The notes: generated by a model from the sequence alone, not told the origin. A DNA stretch of 12,659 nt from Lachnospiraceae bacterium (GCA_900770225.1 CAAGJU010000226.1:1-12659); one strand, 5' to 3'. Counted from the first letter of the stretch, positions 5,195 through 12,659 are shown. Numbers and translations: made by a program.

Positions 5195-8100
5195 TTATGT
5201 TTCATCCCCCCTTTCCCGTTTTCGCCTCAGAGCAAATTTGTAAGTTACAGGTAGGAACACAAGCAGCATTCCAAGCGTATAAAGCCATTTCACGCCTCTG
5301 CCGCCTGTTTGAGGCAATTCTATTTTTTTAACATCATCTTTTACTTCCAGGTAAAGTCCGTATCCTCCCGTCTGTGTAACGCCACTTGGAGCATCACCAA
5401 TAAAATTAATGTTCAGATCAGAAGAAATCTGGAAATGAATCGGTGCGCTCAAAACCGCATACCCTTTCGGTGCAGATATTTCTTTCAGATAATAGTCATA
5501 TGTTGTTTTACCATCTGAACTGTTCGGAGTTAAATTATTGATTGTCAAATAACCATCTGAACCAGTTTCAACTCCACTTTCCGCGGTATCGTTTTTATTC
5601 TTTTTAGACGACAGGAGATAATCGCCATTACCATCCATGGCATACTCGGTACACTCTGCATTGGTGTATAGAGCAAATCTGGCCCCGGCAAGAGAATGGC
5701 TCTGTTCTCCATCCTCATAATATTTATGCAGCTTCACACTGCACATACTTGCATCTCCCGAAGCACTACCTGTGAACGTAATATTTTTTGTGTTCTTTGT
5801 ATTAGTTTGGGGCTTACCCTCAATAGAAGCTGTATTACTGTAAGTATAATCTCCGCTCTTTGTCACCTTCAGTCTTGCCTGATATGTGATGACACATTTC
5901 TGCCCATCCGGGATTGTGAAAATATAGTTGGAACCCTGTGTTCTGAAATTCTGTGTGGATACTCCATTGTATTTAATGGTATCCGGCAGAATGACAAGAT
6001 TCTCGCTGGGAGTATCTGTTACTTCAAGAGTATCCTTCCCACTTGCATAATCCTGTCCCAGTGGATTCACGACAATCTGATAATCTGCAACGTATATGCC
6101 ATCTACCAGTCGAACAGACTGCGTTTCGCTCTTTGTAATAGGCTCAGACTTGTAATTGAATTCTACAGATGCTGAAGAAGTTCCATCCTCTGTGCTGGCC
6201 GTATTCGTAAATGCAGCCGATTGGTTTTCATGTGCAGTATCAAATGCCTTAGCATCCTTCAGCTTTAAGCAATAACAAATATAAAAAGCCGGATCTTGTG
6301 TGTTTTTAGCCTTGTCCGCTAATGTTTTGGCGTCCTCTTTCGTTATTGTAAAACGAATCCCGGTTTTATTGCCTTTACTATCATACAAATCCTGACGTGA
6401 CACATTTACACTGAGAGGATTGTCCCAGAAGCTCCACGTATTTCCTAAATATACCGATCCATTGTATTTATACGTACTGTTGTTTATACTTAAATCTGTA
6501 CTGTAAAATTCCAGATTATCAGTATCAAAAGTATCATCAATTACCAGTTCTTTTGAGCCATCAATACCAGTAATTGCAATCTGGAATGGAAAATACACCG
6601 TGCCATCATCAGCTACATTCTGCAGATTTTCATTATTTTCAGTTCTGCCAGCATATAGCTTTTTAAGGATTTTAAAAGTTCCGCTCGGCACAATGTCGAT
6701 TGAACTATCTGTATTTTTATGACCATTTCCAACATTAAAATCAGCCTTATTGGTATGAGTCTTTGTACTGCTGTGGTTTTCCGTATATGCTAGCCAATCG
6801 CTGTTTACACTGGACGTGTATGTCACCGTAATTGTTTTCTCATTATTAACAGGCTTGTTCAGTCCTTTTGTTGTCTGGGCTGCGTCCTTATAAAACGTAA
6901 TTTTGAAACCGGATTTATTATCCTCATTTGGTGTATATGACCAGGACTCACCGTCTTGCAGTCCCGTTACTTTGATATTCTCCTTTGACGACGGCATCCC
7001 ATCATATACAGTTTCCCAGTTTCCATCTGCTTTCTGAATACTGCATGATGGAAGTGTATCCACGACATATGCATCATCACAGCCTAAATCAGGGCGTGTC
7101 AGAGTTACTGTCCAGGTAATGCTATCGGTTCCGTTTGCAGTTCCAGTTTTCGCAATATCGAAGTCTGTTCCCTTTCCCGGCGCAATTGTTGCTGTACCGC
7201 TGGTCTGATCACCAAATCCAGGAGTATGACCGTCATCTACTGTATTCTTAACCGTTGTGTCCGCATAAAATTTATTGTTGTCAACTACTGTGTTATAGGT
7301 AATCTCATAGGAAGCATTCTTGTCCGTAGTCGGTATTGTATATGCCCAAGATGTATCCGTCTTTGACATGCCACTATCTGTCCAACTAACATTAGATTCC
7401 GTGACCTTGCCATCAGAGTCCGTTTCCTTTACGTGAATGCCATCCTCGGTGTATTTCATATAGCTCTGAGAGCTGCTGTCAATCGTATCCGTAATGACGA
7501 CATTCGAAGCATTTACATACTTATCCTTATTGAATGTGATTGTCCACGGTACAATCTTTTGTCCATCCGCACCGGTTGGAGTGCCAGAAGTCTTCGTCAG
7601 GCTTGAATACTTAATCTTATTTGACAGGTCTGTGGAAGTCTCCTTACCCGGATTCTGTTTATCCGAATGAAATGAAACCTTATTATTGGTTTCGTCCCAG
7701 TTGCCATTTCCAGTTATCCTCGTTTTGTCAACAGCAGCTGTGTACCTGATATATACGTGCTTTCCCTCTGGAACAGAAAGTCCCGAAAGCGTGAAATTAT
7801 TTCCATCAATGCTCTTCGTATACGTCGCACTGTCAACGATGTTGCCATCGCTGTCTTTTACTACGATGCTGTTCGGGTCCAGCGTAAGCGCTGTACCCAA
7901 CATTGTGTCGGTCACGACAACACCTGTGCTTGTTCCCTGTATGCCTTTTAAGTCAACAGTAAAGTTCGCCTTACCTGTTTCAGGATCGAATTCAGCTGAC
8001 TTGGAAATGTCTGCTTGGGTAGTCCTGTCAATCTTTACAGTTTTGCTGACCTCGGAATTGAATTGAATTGTCGTTTCATCTTCCGTGAACGAGAATCTTC

Positions 8101-10543
8101 CCGCAAATGTAAGCTTGAAGCTTGCATTACTTGCTTTTTTGAATATCTCGTAATTTGTGCTGGCAGTATTCCAATTAATCGTTAATTTTCCGGTGTTGCT
8201 CAGCGTATATGTATTGCCTTCAAGTGTATACTCTGTACCGTCTACTTTTACCTTGATATCAAATGTCCCACTGTAAGGGTCATTTGAAAGAACTGGTGCC
8301 AGTCCGGCCGGCAGCTGGTATGTCAGAGATTTTGCAGAATTTGTGTTATCCAGATTGTCGAACTGTGCGTTGTTTCCGTCTAGGGAAGGTTCAGTGAAGG
8401 TAAGAGAAAACTGATAATCCTTGTCCGGGAGCACAGTATAAGTCTTACTCGTCTCATTATAGGAAATGCCATCCCCTGAGATGTCTACACTTCTGAGGAA
8501 GTCTTCCAGTTCGGATTCATAATTGACGCTATTATATGTATATGCAACTGCACTGAGTTCACTCAGCGAGAAACTGGTGGTATCCGTTCCTTCCAGTGAA
8601 ACATCAGCATCAACGGGTTCCGTTTCAATATCATCGACGGATATTGTCGTTGCGTCTTTCGTAGAAACTACGCTGTCTCGTACTTCGTCCTTTAGCGGAA
8701 GATGTGTTACCTGAACAGCCTCAGCATTTTCTGCGTTCAGCTCATCACTCAGCTGATTCTTCTTGAATTCAACACGAATGGAGACGGACCCGTTTACAGG
8801 CTCATATTCAATCGTCTTCGAGGTATCGATATTGCCATCCGCATCGACGGAATTGCCCAGGAAAGCGATGTCATACAGCAGAGTATTGCTTGCATCGTAT
8901 ATCATGGAAGTATCCGAATTGTTGAGGGCTTCCATGTACGCATCGTAGTTGTATCCCTCTGTTTCCGGAGTGATCTGCGTGACAACAAGCCTTGCATCGT
9001 CCGGGATGGCATCTGCATGCTGGAGCGTAGCGGTTACCGTGATGGTGTTGTCATCATCGGTGTAGGTATATACCTGCTTCTTGCCATCGTTGTATCTGAC
9101 ATACAGGGTGGTGTCACTCTGCAGCTCCGCAAACTCGTCCGAGCCTTCCTTCTTTACCAGGTATGCATACCTGTCGTCTCTGATGTGAATGCGCTTTACT
9201 TCCGTGACAGCGACATTGCTGCCGTTCTCTTTGATATAGGTAGATTCGTAGGTGTACTCCCTGACCTTCTTCCCGCTGTCGTCCTGTGCGATCTGCAGCT
9301 TATCCGGGAAGCTGTCCTTCAGAGTCAGCTCATCCTTTCCATCTGCAAACGGGACAGAGACATTCTCTCCGTTCTGTCCGATCGAATCGCCGAACTCATC
9401 GACATACTTTGCCGTAAGGGTCGTGGTAGTATGGTTTTCATCATAGGTAAAGACAACGGTCTTATCGCCGCTGATGGTGATCGTTCCGTCTGCAGTCTCT
9501 GCCTTCGTAACTCTGGTCTTCTCTGTTACCACATCTCTGGTAACAGTCTCTTTCTCTGCCTTTTTGGCGGATCCTTCTTCCGTCTCGTCACTGCTGTCAA
9601 CACGGATGGAGTATTCCCTGCTCTCTGTCTTCTCCTCGACTTCGCTGTAGACTTTCGAGACCTCAACGCCGTCCAGCGTGATACCGCCGTTAAATGTATA
9701 GCCGTCGATGTCCTTTGCCTGATCCTTCAGCTCTCCCTCGTTTAACGAGAATGCTGCATAACCGACAATGACCGAATCACCGCACTTTGCAGCACCGGTG
9801 ACATTGGCTGTCTCATCCTTTGTCTCAACGGCAGCTTCTTCCTCTTCGATCTGTGCGTCCAGCTCTTCTTCCGTAGGCAGATCTGCAAACGGATCCTCCG
9901 TGGTTTCTTCCGTGGCGGCCTCCGTCGTCTCTTCTGTCGACTCCTTTGTGGTCTCCTCTTTGGTCGATTCCCCGGTTGATGCCTCTGTCGTATCCTTCTC
10001 CGTTGTTTCCTTTACTGCAGCATCCGTCGTGGTCGCTACAGCGTTCGAGGTTTCTTCCGATCCGGCTTCCGTACCGGATTCCGTTGCATTTTCTTTTGTC
10101 GTCTCTGTGGTATTTTCCTCTGCTGCAGAGTCTCCCTCGGCTGCAGCATCAGATGTGGTAGTGGCAGATGTGGTACTGGATGCTTCTTCTGACGATGCGG
10201 TTTCTTCATTCTGAACAGCATTTAAAGACCCCGTCGACGTGGAATTTTCCGTCGAAGTGGTCTCATTGCTGTCCTGATTCGAATTCTCCGCAGTATTGGA
10301 CTCCGAAATCGATTTCGATGATGCTTCAGATATGGTATTGACATTATCGCCATCGGAAGCAGACGTGGATACAGTTTCATTGCTTCCGCTGACCTGTGTC
10401 TCCTCCAGTCCATCCGATTCTGCGCTGTCAGACTCCGCCATTTCGATCGTCTCAGCATTAACGGTCGCTACGGGCATCCCCATGTTCAGAATCATGGTCG
10501 CTGCGCAAACGAGGGACACAAGCGTACGATGGTTCTTTCTCAT
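5195..10543 (-). CDS. Giant pilus-associated adhesin / tip pilin with LPQTGG sorting signal
   Basis: A 1782-residue secreted surface protein. The signal peptide ends near VNA (about 30). A Ser/Thr/Glu/Ala-rich low-complexity segment (about 31-250) is followed by beta-rich domains of unclear family (about 254-660). Then come about five Ig-like modules of the fimbrial/collagen-adhesin style (about 670-1590), each with a V/I-x-DT signature: VVVTDTM, VVITDTI, YVVDTLP, LVIDDTF, LEVTDTP. A SpaA-like domain (about 1597-1735) carries an E-box glutamate (Glu1688, YYLKEISAPKGY), then LPQTGG (1743-1748), a membrane segment and an RRKRER tail. The sorting signal closely matches that of the major pilin (LPxTGGRG), suggesting the same class C sortase. 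Size and position first in the operon fit a tip adhesin; ligand unknown. No clear thioester or metal-binding motif was recognised. AAGGGAG (10560-10554) lies 10 nt before the ATG. The 3' two-thirds is much more AT-rich than the 5' part. Confidence 0.9.
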   Translation of the reverse strand: MRKNHRTLVSLVCAATMILNMGMPVATVNAETIEMAESDSAESDGLEETQVSGSNETVSTSASDGDNVNTISEASSKSISESNTAENSNQDSNETTSTENSTSTGSLNAVQNEETASSEEASSTTSATTTSDAAAEGDSAAEENTTETTKENATESGTEAGSEETSNAVATTTDAAVKETTEKDTTEASTGESTKEETTKESTEETTEAATEETTEDPFADLPTEEELDAQIEEEEAAVETKDETANVTGAAKCGDSVIVGYAAFSLNEGELKDQAKDIDGYTFNGGITLDGVEVSKVYSEVEEKTESREYSIRVDSSDETEEGSAKKAEKETVTRDVVTEKTRVTKAETADGTITISGDKTVVFTYDENHTTTTLTAKYVDEFGDSIGQNGENVSVPFADGKDELTLKDSFPDKLQIAQDDSGKKVREYTYESTYIKENGSNVAVTEVKRIHIRDDRYAYLVKKEGSDEFAELQSDTTLYVRYNDGKKQVYTYTDDDNTITVTATLQHADAIPDDARLVVTQITPETEGYNYDAYMEALNNSDTSMIYDASNTLLYDIAFLGNSVDADGNIDTSKTIEYEPVNGSVSIRVEFKKNQLSDELNAENAEAVQVTHLPLKDEVRDSVVSTKDATTISVDDIETEPVDADVSLEGTDTTSFSLSELSAVAYTYNSVNYESELEDFLRSVDISGDGISYNETSKTYTVLPDKDYQFSLTFTEPSLDGNNAQFDNLDNTNSAKSLTYQLPAGLAPVLSNDPYSGTFDIKVKVDGTEYTLEGNTYTLSNTGKLTINWNTASTNYEIFKKASNASFKLTFAGRFSFTEDETTIQFNSEVSKTVKIDRTTQADISKSAEFDPETGKANFTVDLKGIQGTSTGVVVTDTMLGTALTLDPNSIVVKDSDGNIVDSATYTKSIDGNNFTLSGLSVPEGKHVYIRYTAAVDKTRITGNGNWDETNNKVSFHSDKQNPGKETSTDLSNKIKYSSLTKTSGTPTGADGQKIVPWTITFNKDKYVNASNVVITDTIDSSSQSYMKYTEDGIHVKETDSDGKVTESNVSWTDSGMSKTDTSWAYTIPTTDKNASYEITYNTVVDNNKFYADTTVKNTVDDGHTPGFGDQTSGTATIAPGKGTDFDIAKTGTANGTDSITWTVTLTRPDLGCDDAYVVDTLPSCSIQKADGNWETVYDGMPSSKENIKVTGLQDGESWSYTPNEDNKSGFKITFYKDAAQTTKGLNKPVNNEKTITVTYTSSVNSDWLAYTENHSSTKTHTNKADFNVGNGHKNTDSSIDIVPSGTFKILKKLYAGRTENNENLQNVADDGTVYFPFQIAITGIDGSKELVIDDTFDTDNLEFYSTDLSINNSTYKYNGSVYLGNTWSFWDNPLSVNVSRQDLYDSKGNKTGIRFTITKEDAKTLADKAKNTQDPAFYICYCLKLKDAKAFDTAHENQSAAFTNTASTEDGTSSASVEFNYKSEPITKSETQSVRLVDGIYVADYQIVVNPLGQDYASGKDTLEVTDTPSENLVILPDTIKYNGVSTQNFRTQGSNYIFTIPDGQKCVITYQARLKVTKSGDYTYSNTASIEGKPQTNTKNTKNITFTGSASGDASMCSVKLHKYYEDGEQSHSLAGARFALYTNAECTEYAMDGNGDYLLSSKKNKNDTAESGVETGSDGYLTINNLTPNSSDGKTTYDYYLKEISAPKGYAVLSAPIHFQISSDLNINFIGDAPSGVTQTGGYGLYLEVKDDVKKIELPQTGGRGVKWLYTLGMLLVFLPVTYKFALRRKRERGDET

Positions 10544-10673
10544 TTTCAGTTTTCTCCCTTGTAACTAGATGTGTAACTCTCGATCCTGACCGCCTTTCTC
10601 CCGGCATGGAGAACCCACCGGCGGCCAACCTGGGGATCGTTTTGGATCATCATAAAATGGTCCTAGTAAAACT
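10544..10673 (-). promoter_or_regulatory. Structured 5' leader of the adhesin gene with possible SD-sequestering switch
   Basis: A leader of about 130 nt. Three nested stems are visible on the plus strand: CGATCC/GGATCG (10581-10586 with 10634-10639), CCGCC/GGCGG (10590-10594 with 10620-10624) and TTCTCC/GGAGAA (10596-10601 with 10608-10613). In RNA the 3' arm of the inner stem is part of GGGAGAAA (10602-10595). The identical 8-mer recurs at 10558-10551, overlapping the Shine-Dalgarno. The UUCUCC arm could therefore pair with either copy. I do not recognise a known riboswitch class. A repeated GUUAC (10579-10575 and 10567-10563 region) lies between the two. Confidence 0.5.
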
Positions 10674-10679
10674 AAGATT

Positions 10680-10707
10680 ATTCTAGCATCTCAACTTTCC
10701 TCGTTAA
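10680..10707 (-). promoter_or_regulatory. Candidate promoter of the adhesin gene (extended -10)
   Basis: On the minus strand TGC-TAGAAT forms an extended -10 (TAGAAT at 10685-10680, preceded by TGC at 10688-10686). TTAACG (10707-10702) serves as a -35 matching 4 of 6 at 16-nt spacing. Predicted start near 10673. A downstream TATGAT in the same region is an alternative -10 without a matching -35. Confidence 0.5.
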
Positions 10708-10714
10708 CAGGAAA
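10696..10714. promoter_or_regulatory. 19-bp dyad overlapping the adhesin promoter -35
   Basis: TTTCCT (10696-10701) and AGGAAA (10709-10714) are perfect 6-bp arms around a 7-bp centre containing the palindrome GTTAAC. Outside the arms CAAC and TTG extend the symmetry imperfectly. The element covers the candidate -35, the usual place for a repressor site or a class II activator site. Binding protein unknown. Confidence 0.45.
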
Positions 10715-11150
10715 TTGTTGGATAGTTTTTTGCATATTTACGGAGTTTTTTCTCATCTTTGAAAGAAATTCATATTCCGTTCATTTTACCCGGTCTCCGG
10801 CTCCGGAGTTCTCGGCATCACCTTTTGACCTTTTTCCCCGGAAATCCCTGTCTTTCGGCGTTTTGACGGACTTAATCGATTTCGTTTTGCAGGAACTGTG
10901 CTCTTTTCGTTCACCGTTTCGACACATTTGCGAGAAAATGGAAACCATTTGCTATATTCATAGTTTCCTAAATCGCGATTTTCAAACTTTTTCTCCCCTC
11001 CCGGCAGTATGTGCCCGGCACTCCCCTCTCTGGGACCTGCGTGTCCGGATCGTCTCCCTCATCAGGAAGAAACAGCCCCTGACATTCAAAGAGCGCAAAG
11101 CCCCATGCGGATCCATGCCGGATTGTCTCAATACGCTCCTGATGACATGC
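10715..11150. other. Intergenic stretch without a convincing gene
   Basis: Between the gene 1 terminator and the adhesin promoter no supported coding sequence was found. Visible structure on the minus strand: two purine modules AGAGGGGAG and AGGGGAGA flanking a directly repeated TGCCGGG (about 10990-11028), and a stem GGAAA...UUUCC with an inner CUAU/AUAG hairpin (10968-10940) followed by AUUUUCU, which looks like a weak second terminator. A CTCCG-CGGAG hairpin lies near 10795-10809. An open frame of 44 codons (11116-10982, minus) is too short and unsupported to call. Confidence 0.5.
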
Positions 11151-11185
11151 AAAAAGACCGGCGGCTCCCGAAGGAACCGTCGGTC
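11151..11185 (-). terminator. Rho-independent terminator with UUCG loop, after the repeat-containing surface protein
   Basis: In minus-strand RNA, GACCGACGG (11185-11177) pairs with CCGCCGGUC (11164-11156) with one A-C mismatch. The stem continues through UUCC/GGAG to a UUCG tetraloop (11172-11169). Five U residues follow (11155-11151). It starts 21 nt after the stop codon at 11207. This is a standard strong intrinsic terminator, so the repeat-containing gene and the adhesin are probably separate transcripts. Confidence 0.88.
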
Positions 11186-11206
11186 CTGTCTGCGGATCAG
11201 CTCCGC

Positions 11207-12659
11207 TTACTGTTCATTTGCCTGGTCATCTTTCTTCTTCCGGTAGATGCTGCTGCCCGTGATGCCCATGACTGCCATCGCAATCAGGACAAACCAGATC
11301 ATCAGATTCGAATCATCACCGGTCTGAGGTACATTCATATCACTGTCCTCGGACGTTTCTTCTGTCTCGTGATCCGACTCGTTTGCATCTTCGTCCTCGA
11401 AAGTCAGCTGTGTCGCCTGATTGTCGCTTTCTTCTTCCTCGAAGAAATCGCTTGCCGCGTCGTCGTTTGGCGTATTGCCTGTCTCCTTGCCGCTGCTGCC
11501 ATCCGATCCGTTGCCCGATGTATCACCATTTTGGTGATCCCCGTTGTATGTGTTGGTGAAGACCATGTTGTCGGCACCTGTCACCTTCACGGTCAGAGTA
11601 CCTTCCTTTTCGTCCACCGCCGAAACGTGAACGCTGTAAACGGTGGTATCGTAGGTGACATTCGGCAGAGATCCCGTGTCCTCATACACACTGTAGTCAT
11701 GTTCGCCGACTGCTGTGTAGCTGATGGTTGAGAACTGAATGAGACCGGAGGCATCATTCGTTCCGGTTGCAACCACGTTCCCGGCTTCCGTAACCTCAAA
11801 ACTGAAGTCCCCGGCTTCCAGATCCGCACCGATCAGCTGCTTGGTGGCTGTCAGTGTCACTGACCCGCTCTTTGTCGCCGGTGTGCCCGGTGTTTCAGGG
11901 GTGTCCGGTTTATCCGGAGTGTCAGGTGTTGTATCCGGCGTGTCCGGCTTGTCCGGAGTGTCCGGCGTCGTATCCGGTGTGTCCGGCTTGTCCGGAGTGT
12001 CCGGCGTCGTATCCGGTGTATCCGGCTTGTCCGGTGTGTCGGGCGTCGTATCTGGTGTGTCCGGCTTATCCGGAGTATCAGGCGTCGTATCTGGCGTATC
12101 CGGCTTATCCGGTGTGTCGGGCGTCGTATCCGGCGTATCCGGCTTGTCCGGAGTGTCCGGCGTCGTATCCGGTGTGTCCGGCTTGTCCGGTGTATCAGGC
12201 GTCGTATCCGGTGTGTCGGGCGTGTCCGGAGTATCGGGCGTTGTATCTGGCGTATCCGGCTTGTCAGGAGTGTCAGGCGTCGTATCTGGCGTATCCGGTG
12301 TGTCCGGACTGTCGGGCTTATCCGGCTTGTTCTCCGTATTGATAATCACTCCGCCATTTACCGCAAACGTCTTGTCGCCGCCATAGCTTACGGTGTAGCC
12401 GGACCATGTGCTCTCCTCGGTCACGGTGTAGGAGATATTCGTGCCATCCTTTGTCGCAACCGGCAGATTCTTCCATGTTGCAGTCCAGCCCTTCTCCTTA
12501 TTGAGCGTCTCCGTCTTTCCATCATAGTCGGCAACGGTCTTGCCACCGGCTTTTGCATGAAGCTCAAACGTAACCTCTGCACCTTCCGGAGCACTTATCG
12601 TCTTGCCGTCCTTGTCCTGCCAGGTCTTGCTCACGGATACCGTCGTGAGCTGAGTATTG
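11207..12659 (-). CDS. 3' part of a wall-anchored surface protein: Cna-B domain, PDT repeat spacer, FctA-like domain, VPQTG signal
   Basis: The frame is open to the window edge (first codons TQLTTVSVSKTW), so the N-terminus is missing. A GTG at 12634 lies inside the Cna-B consensus and is not the start. Visible order: a Cna-B domain (about 12640-12345; WxD opening, TVTEES E-box, NTEN end); a Pro/Asp/Thr/Lys spacer from 39-bp repeats; an FctA/Spy0128-like pilin domain (about 11870-11546; TATKQL Lys, FTNTY Asn, typical of isopeptide-forming pilins); an acidic linker of roughly 70 residues; VPQTGD (VPQTG at 11332-11318), a membrane segment and YRKKKDD tail. The product would be sortase-anchored to peptidoglycan. 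It is in the same orientation as the pilus operon but ends in its own terminator. It may be an accessory pilin or an independent adhesin; the missing N-terminus prevents a choice. Confidence 0.9.
   Translation of the reverse strand, partial: NTQLTTVSVSKTWQDKDGKTISAPEGAEVTFELHAKAGGKTVADYDGKTETLNKEKGWTATWKNLPVATKDGTNISYTVTEESTWSGYTVSYGGDKTFAVNGGVIINTENKPDKPDSPDTPDTPDTTPDTPDKPDTPDTTPDTPDTPDTPDTTPDTPDKPDTPDTTPDTPDKPDTPDTTPDTPDKPDTPDTTPDTPDKPDTPDTTPDTPDKPDTPDTTPDTPDKPDTPDTTPDTPDKPDTPDTTPDTPDKPDTPETPGTPATKSGSVTLTATKQLIGADLEAGDFSFEVTEAGNVVATGTNDASGLIQFSTISYTAVGEHDYSVYEDTGSLPNVTYDTTVYSVHVSAVDEKEGTLTVKVTGADNMVFTNTYNGDHQNGDTSGNGSDGSSGKETGNTPNDDAASDFFEEEESDNQATQLTFEDEDANESDHETEETSEDSDMNVPQTGDDSNLMIWFVLIAMAVMGITGSSIYRKKKDDQANEQ
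11899..12330 (-). repeat. 39-bp tandem repeat array encoding PDTPDKPDTPDTT
   Basis: Nine complete in-frame 39-bp units (11931-12281) run without any indel, flanked by partial units on both sides. Each encodes 13 residues. Unit 12204-12242 has Thr in place of Lys. Units differ mainly at synonymous positions (tcc/tct/tca/tcg, ggc/ggt/gga, gta/gtg), so the peptide is better conserved than the DNA. The product is an extended, charged, proline-rich spacer. Copy number could change by slippage or recombination while keeping frame. Confidence 0.95.

Noticed and set aside
8702..9745. 347-codon open frame on the plus strand opposite the adhesin gene
   Set aside because: It is fully antisense to a well-supported secreted protein, has no domain signature or convincing ribosome site, and follows from the codon composition of the opposite strand.
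10581..10639. Adhesin leader as a known riboswitch (c-di-GMP, THF, guanidine and others)
   Set aside because: None of the conserved core motifs I know for these classes is present; it is reported only as a structured leader.
10982..11116. 44-codon minus-strand frame in the 663-bp gap
   Set aside because: No close Shine-Dalgarno, Arg-rich nondescript sequence, no family resemblance; coding status cannot be supported.
10863..11246. 127-codon plus-strand frame across the terminator
   Set aside because: It runs through the terminator stem and into the antisense of the surface-protein gene, with no supporting signals.
11931..12281. Array considered as a CRISPR
   Set aside because: Units are contiguous 39-bp coding repeats with no unique spacers and continuous reading frame.
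11739..12386. Plus-strand frames through the 39-bp array (Gly-Val-Ser and Cys-Pro repeats)
   Set aside because: A stop-free tandem repeat keeps other frames open automatically. The minus frame has flanking domains and a sorting signal, the plus frames have none.
12632..12634. GTG as start of the repeat-containing surface protein
   Set aside because: The frame continues upstream with in-register Cna-B sequence (TQLTTVSVSKTW), and there is no signal peptide after the GTG, so the gene is truncated by the window.

Overview
The window carries a sortase-assembled pilus (fimbria) locus of a Gram-positive bacterium. All genes lie on the minus strand, so the biological reading order runs from 12659 down to 1. 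Four proteins have C-terminal sorting signals of the LPXTG type, two have sortase active sites, and one has a signal-peptidase-I fold. Protein style (pilins with isopeptide domains, AxA signal peptides, ATGA gene overlaps, moderate GC) points to Bacillota, probably a gut-type member of Clostridia such as Lachnospiraceae. The family-level placement is inference.

Layout in transcription order. (1) The 3' part of a large surface protein (12659-11207) with a Cna-B domain, a 39-bp tandem repeat encoding a Pro/Asp/Thr spacer, an FctA-like pilin domain and a VPQTG sorting signal. It ends in a UUCG-loop terminator. (2) A 663-bp gap with a promoter, a dyad at its -35 and a structured 5' leader. (3) A 1782-residue adhesin or tip pilin with LPQTGG. 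(4) A 199-bp gap with stem-loops and a likely promoter. (5) A 501-residue major pilin with LPSTGG. (6) A 119-bp gap with strong hairpins. (7) A tight block: class C sortase, basal/minor pilin (IPQTG), a second class D/B-like sortase, and a signal-peptidase-like protein. The first three overlap by ATGA and the last follows after 14 bp. (8) A terminator almost identical in sequence to the first. (9) A strong promoter with palindromic and direct repeats, driving a gene of which only 11 codons are visible; it may be a regulator.

The genes fit one assembly line. Adhesin, major pilin and basal pilin are secreted. The class C sortase would polymerise the LPxTGG subunits. The second sortase (or the housekeeping one) would attach the IPQTG basal pilin to the wall. 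The signal-peptidase-like protein would assist.

The most notable observation is that this last protein keeps the signal peptidase I fold motifs but has Ala at the catalytic Ser position and Arg at the catalytic Lys position. That is the hallmark of a pseudoenzyme, comparable in concept to SipA of streptococcal FCT pilus loci. The adhesin leader is the second strong lead: the same 8-base GGGAGAAA occurs once as a hairpin arm and once as the Shine-Dalgarno region, so one pyrimidine arm could pair with either.
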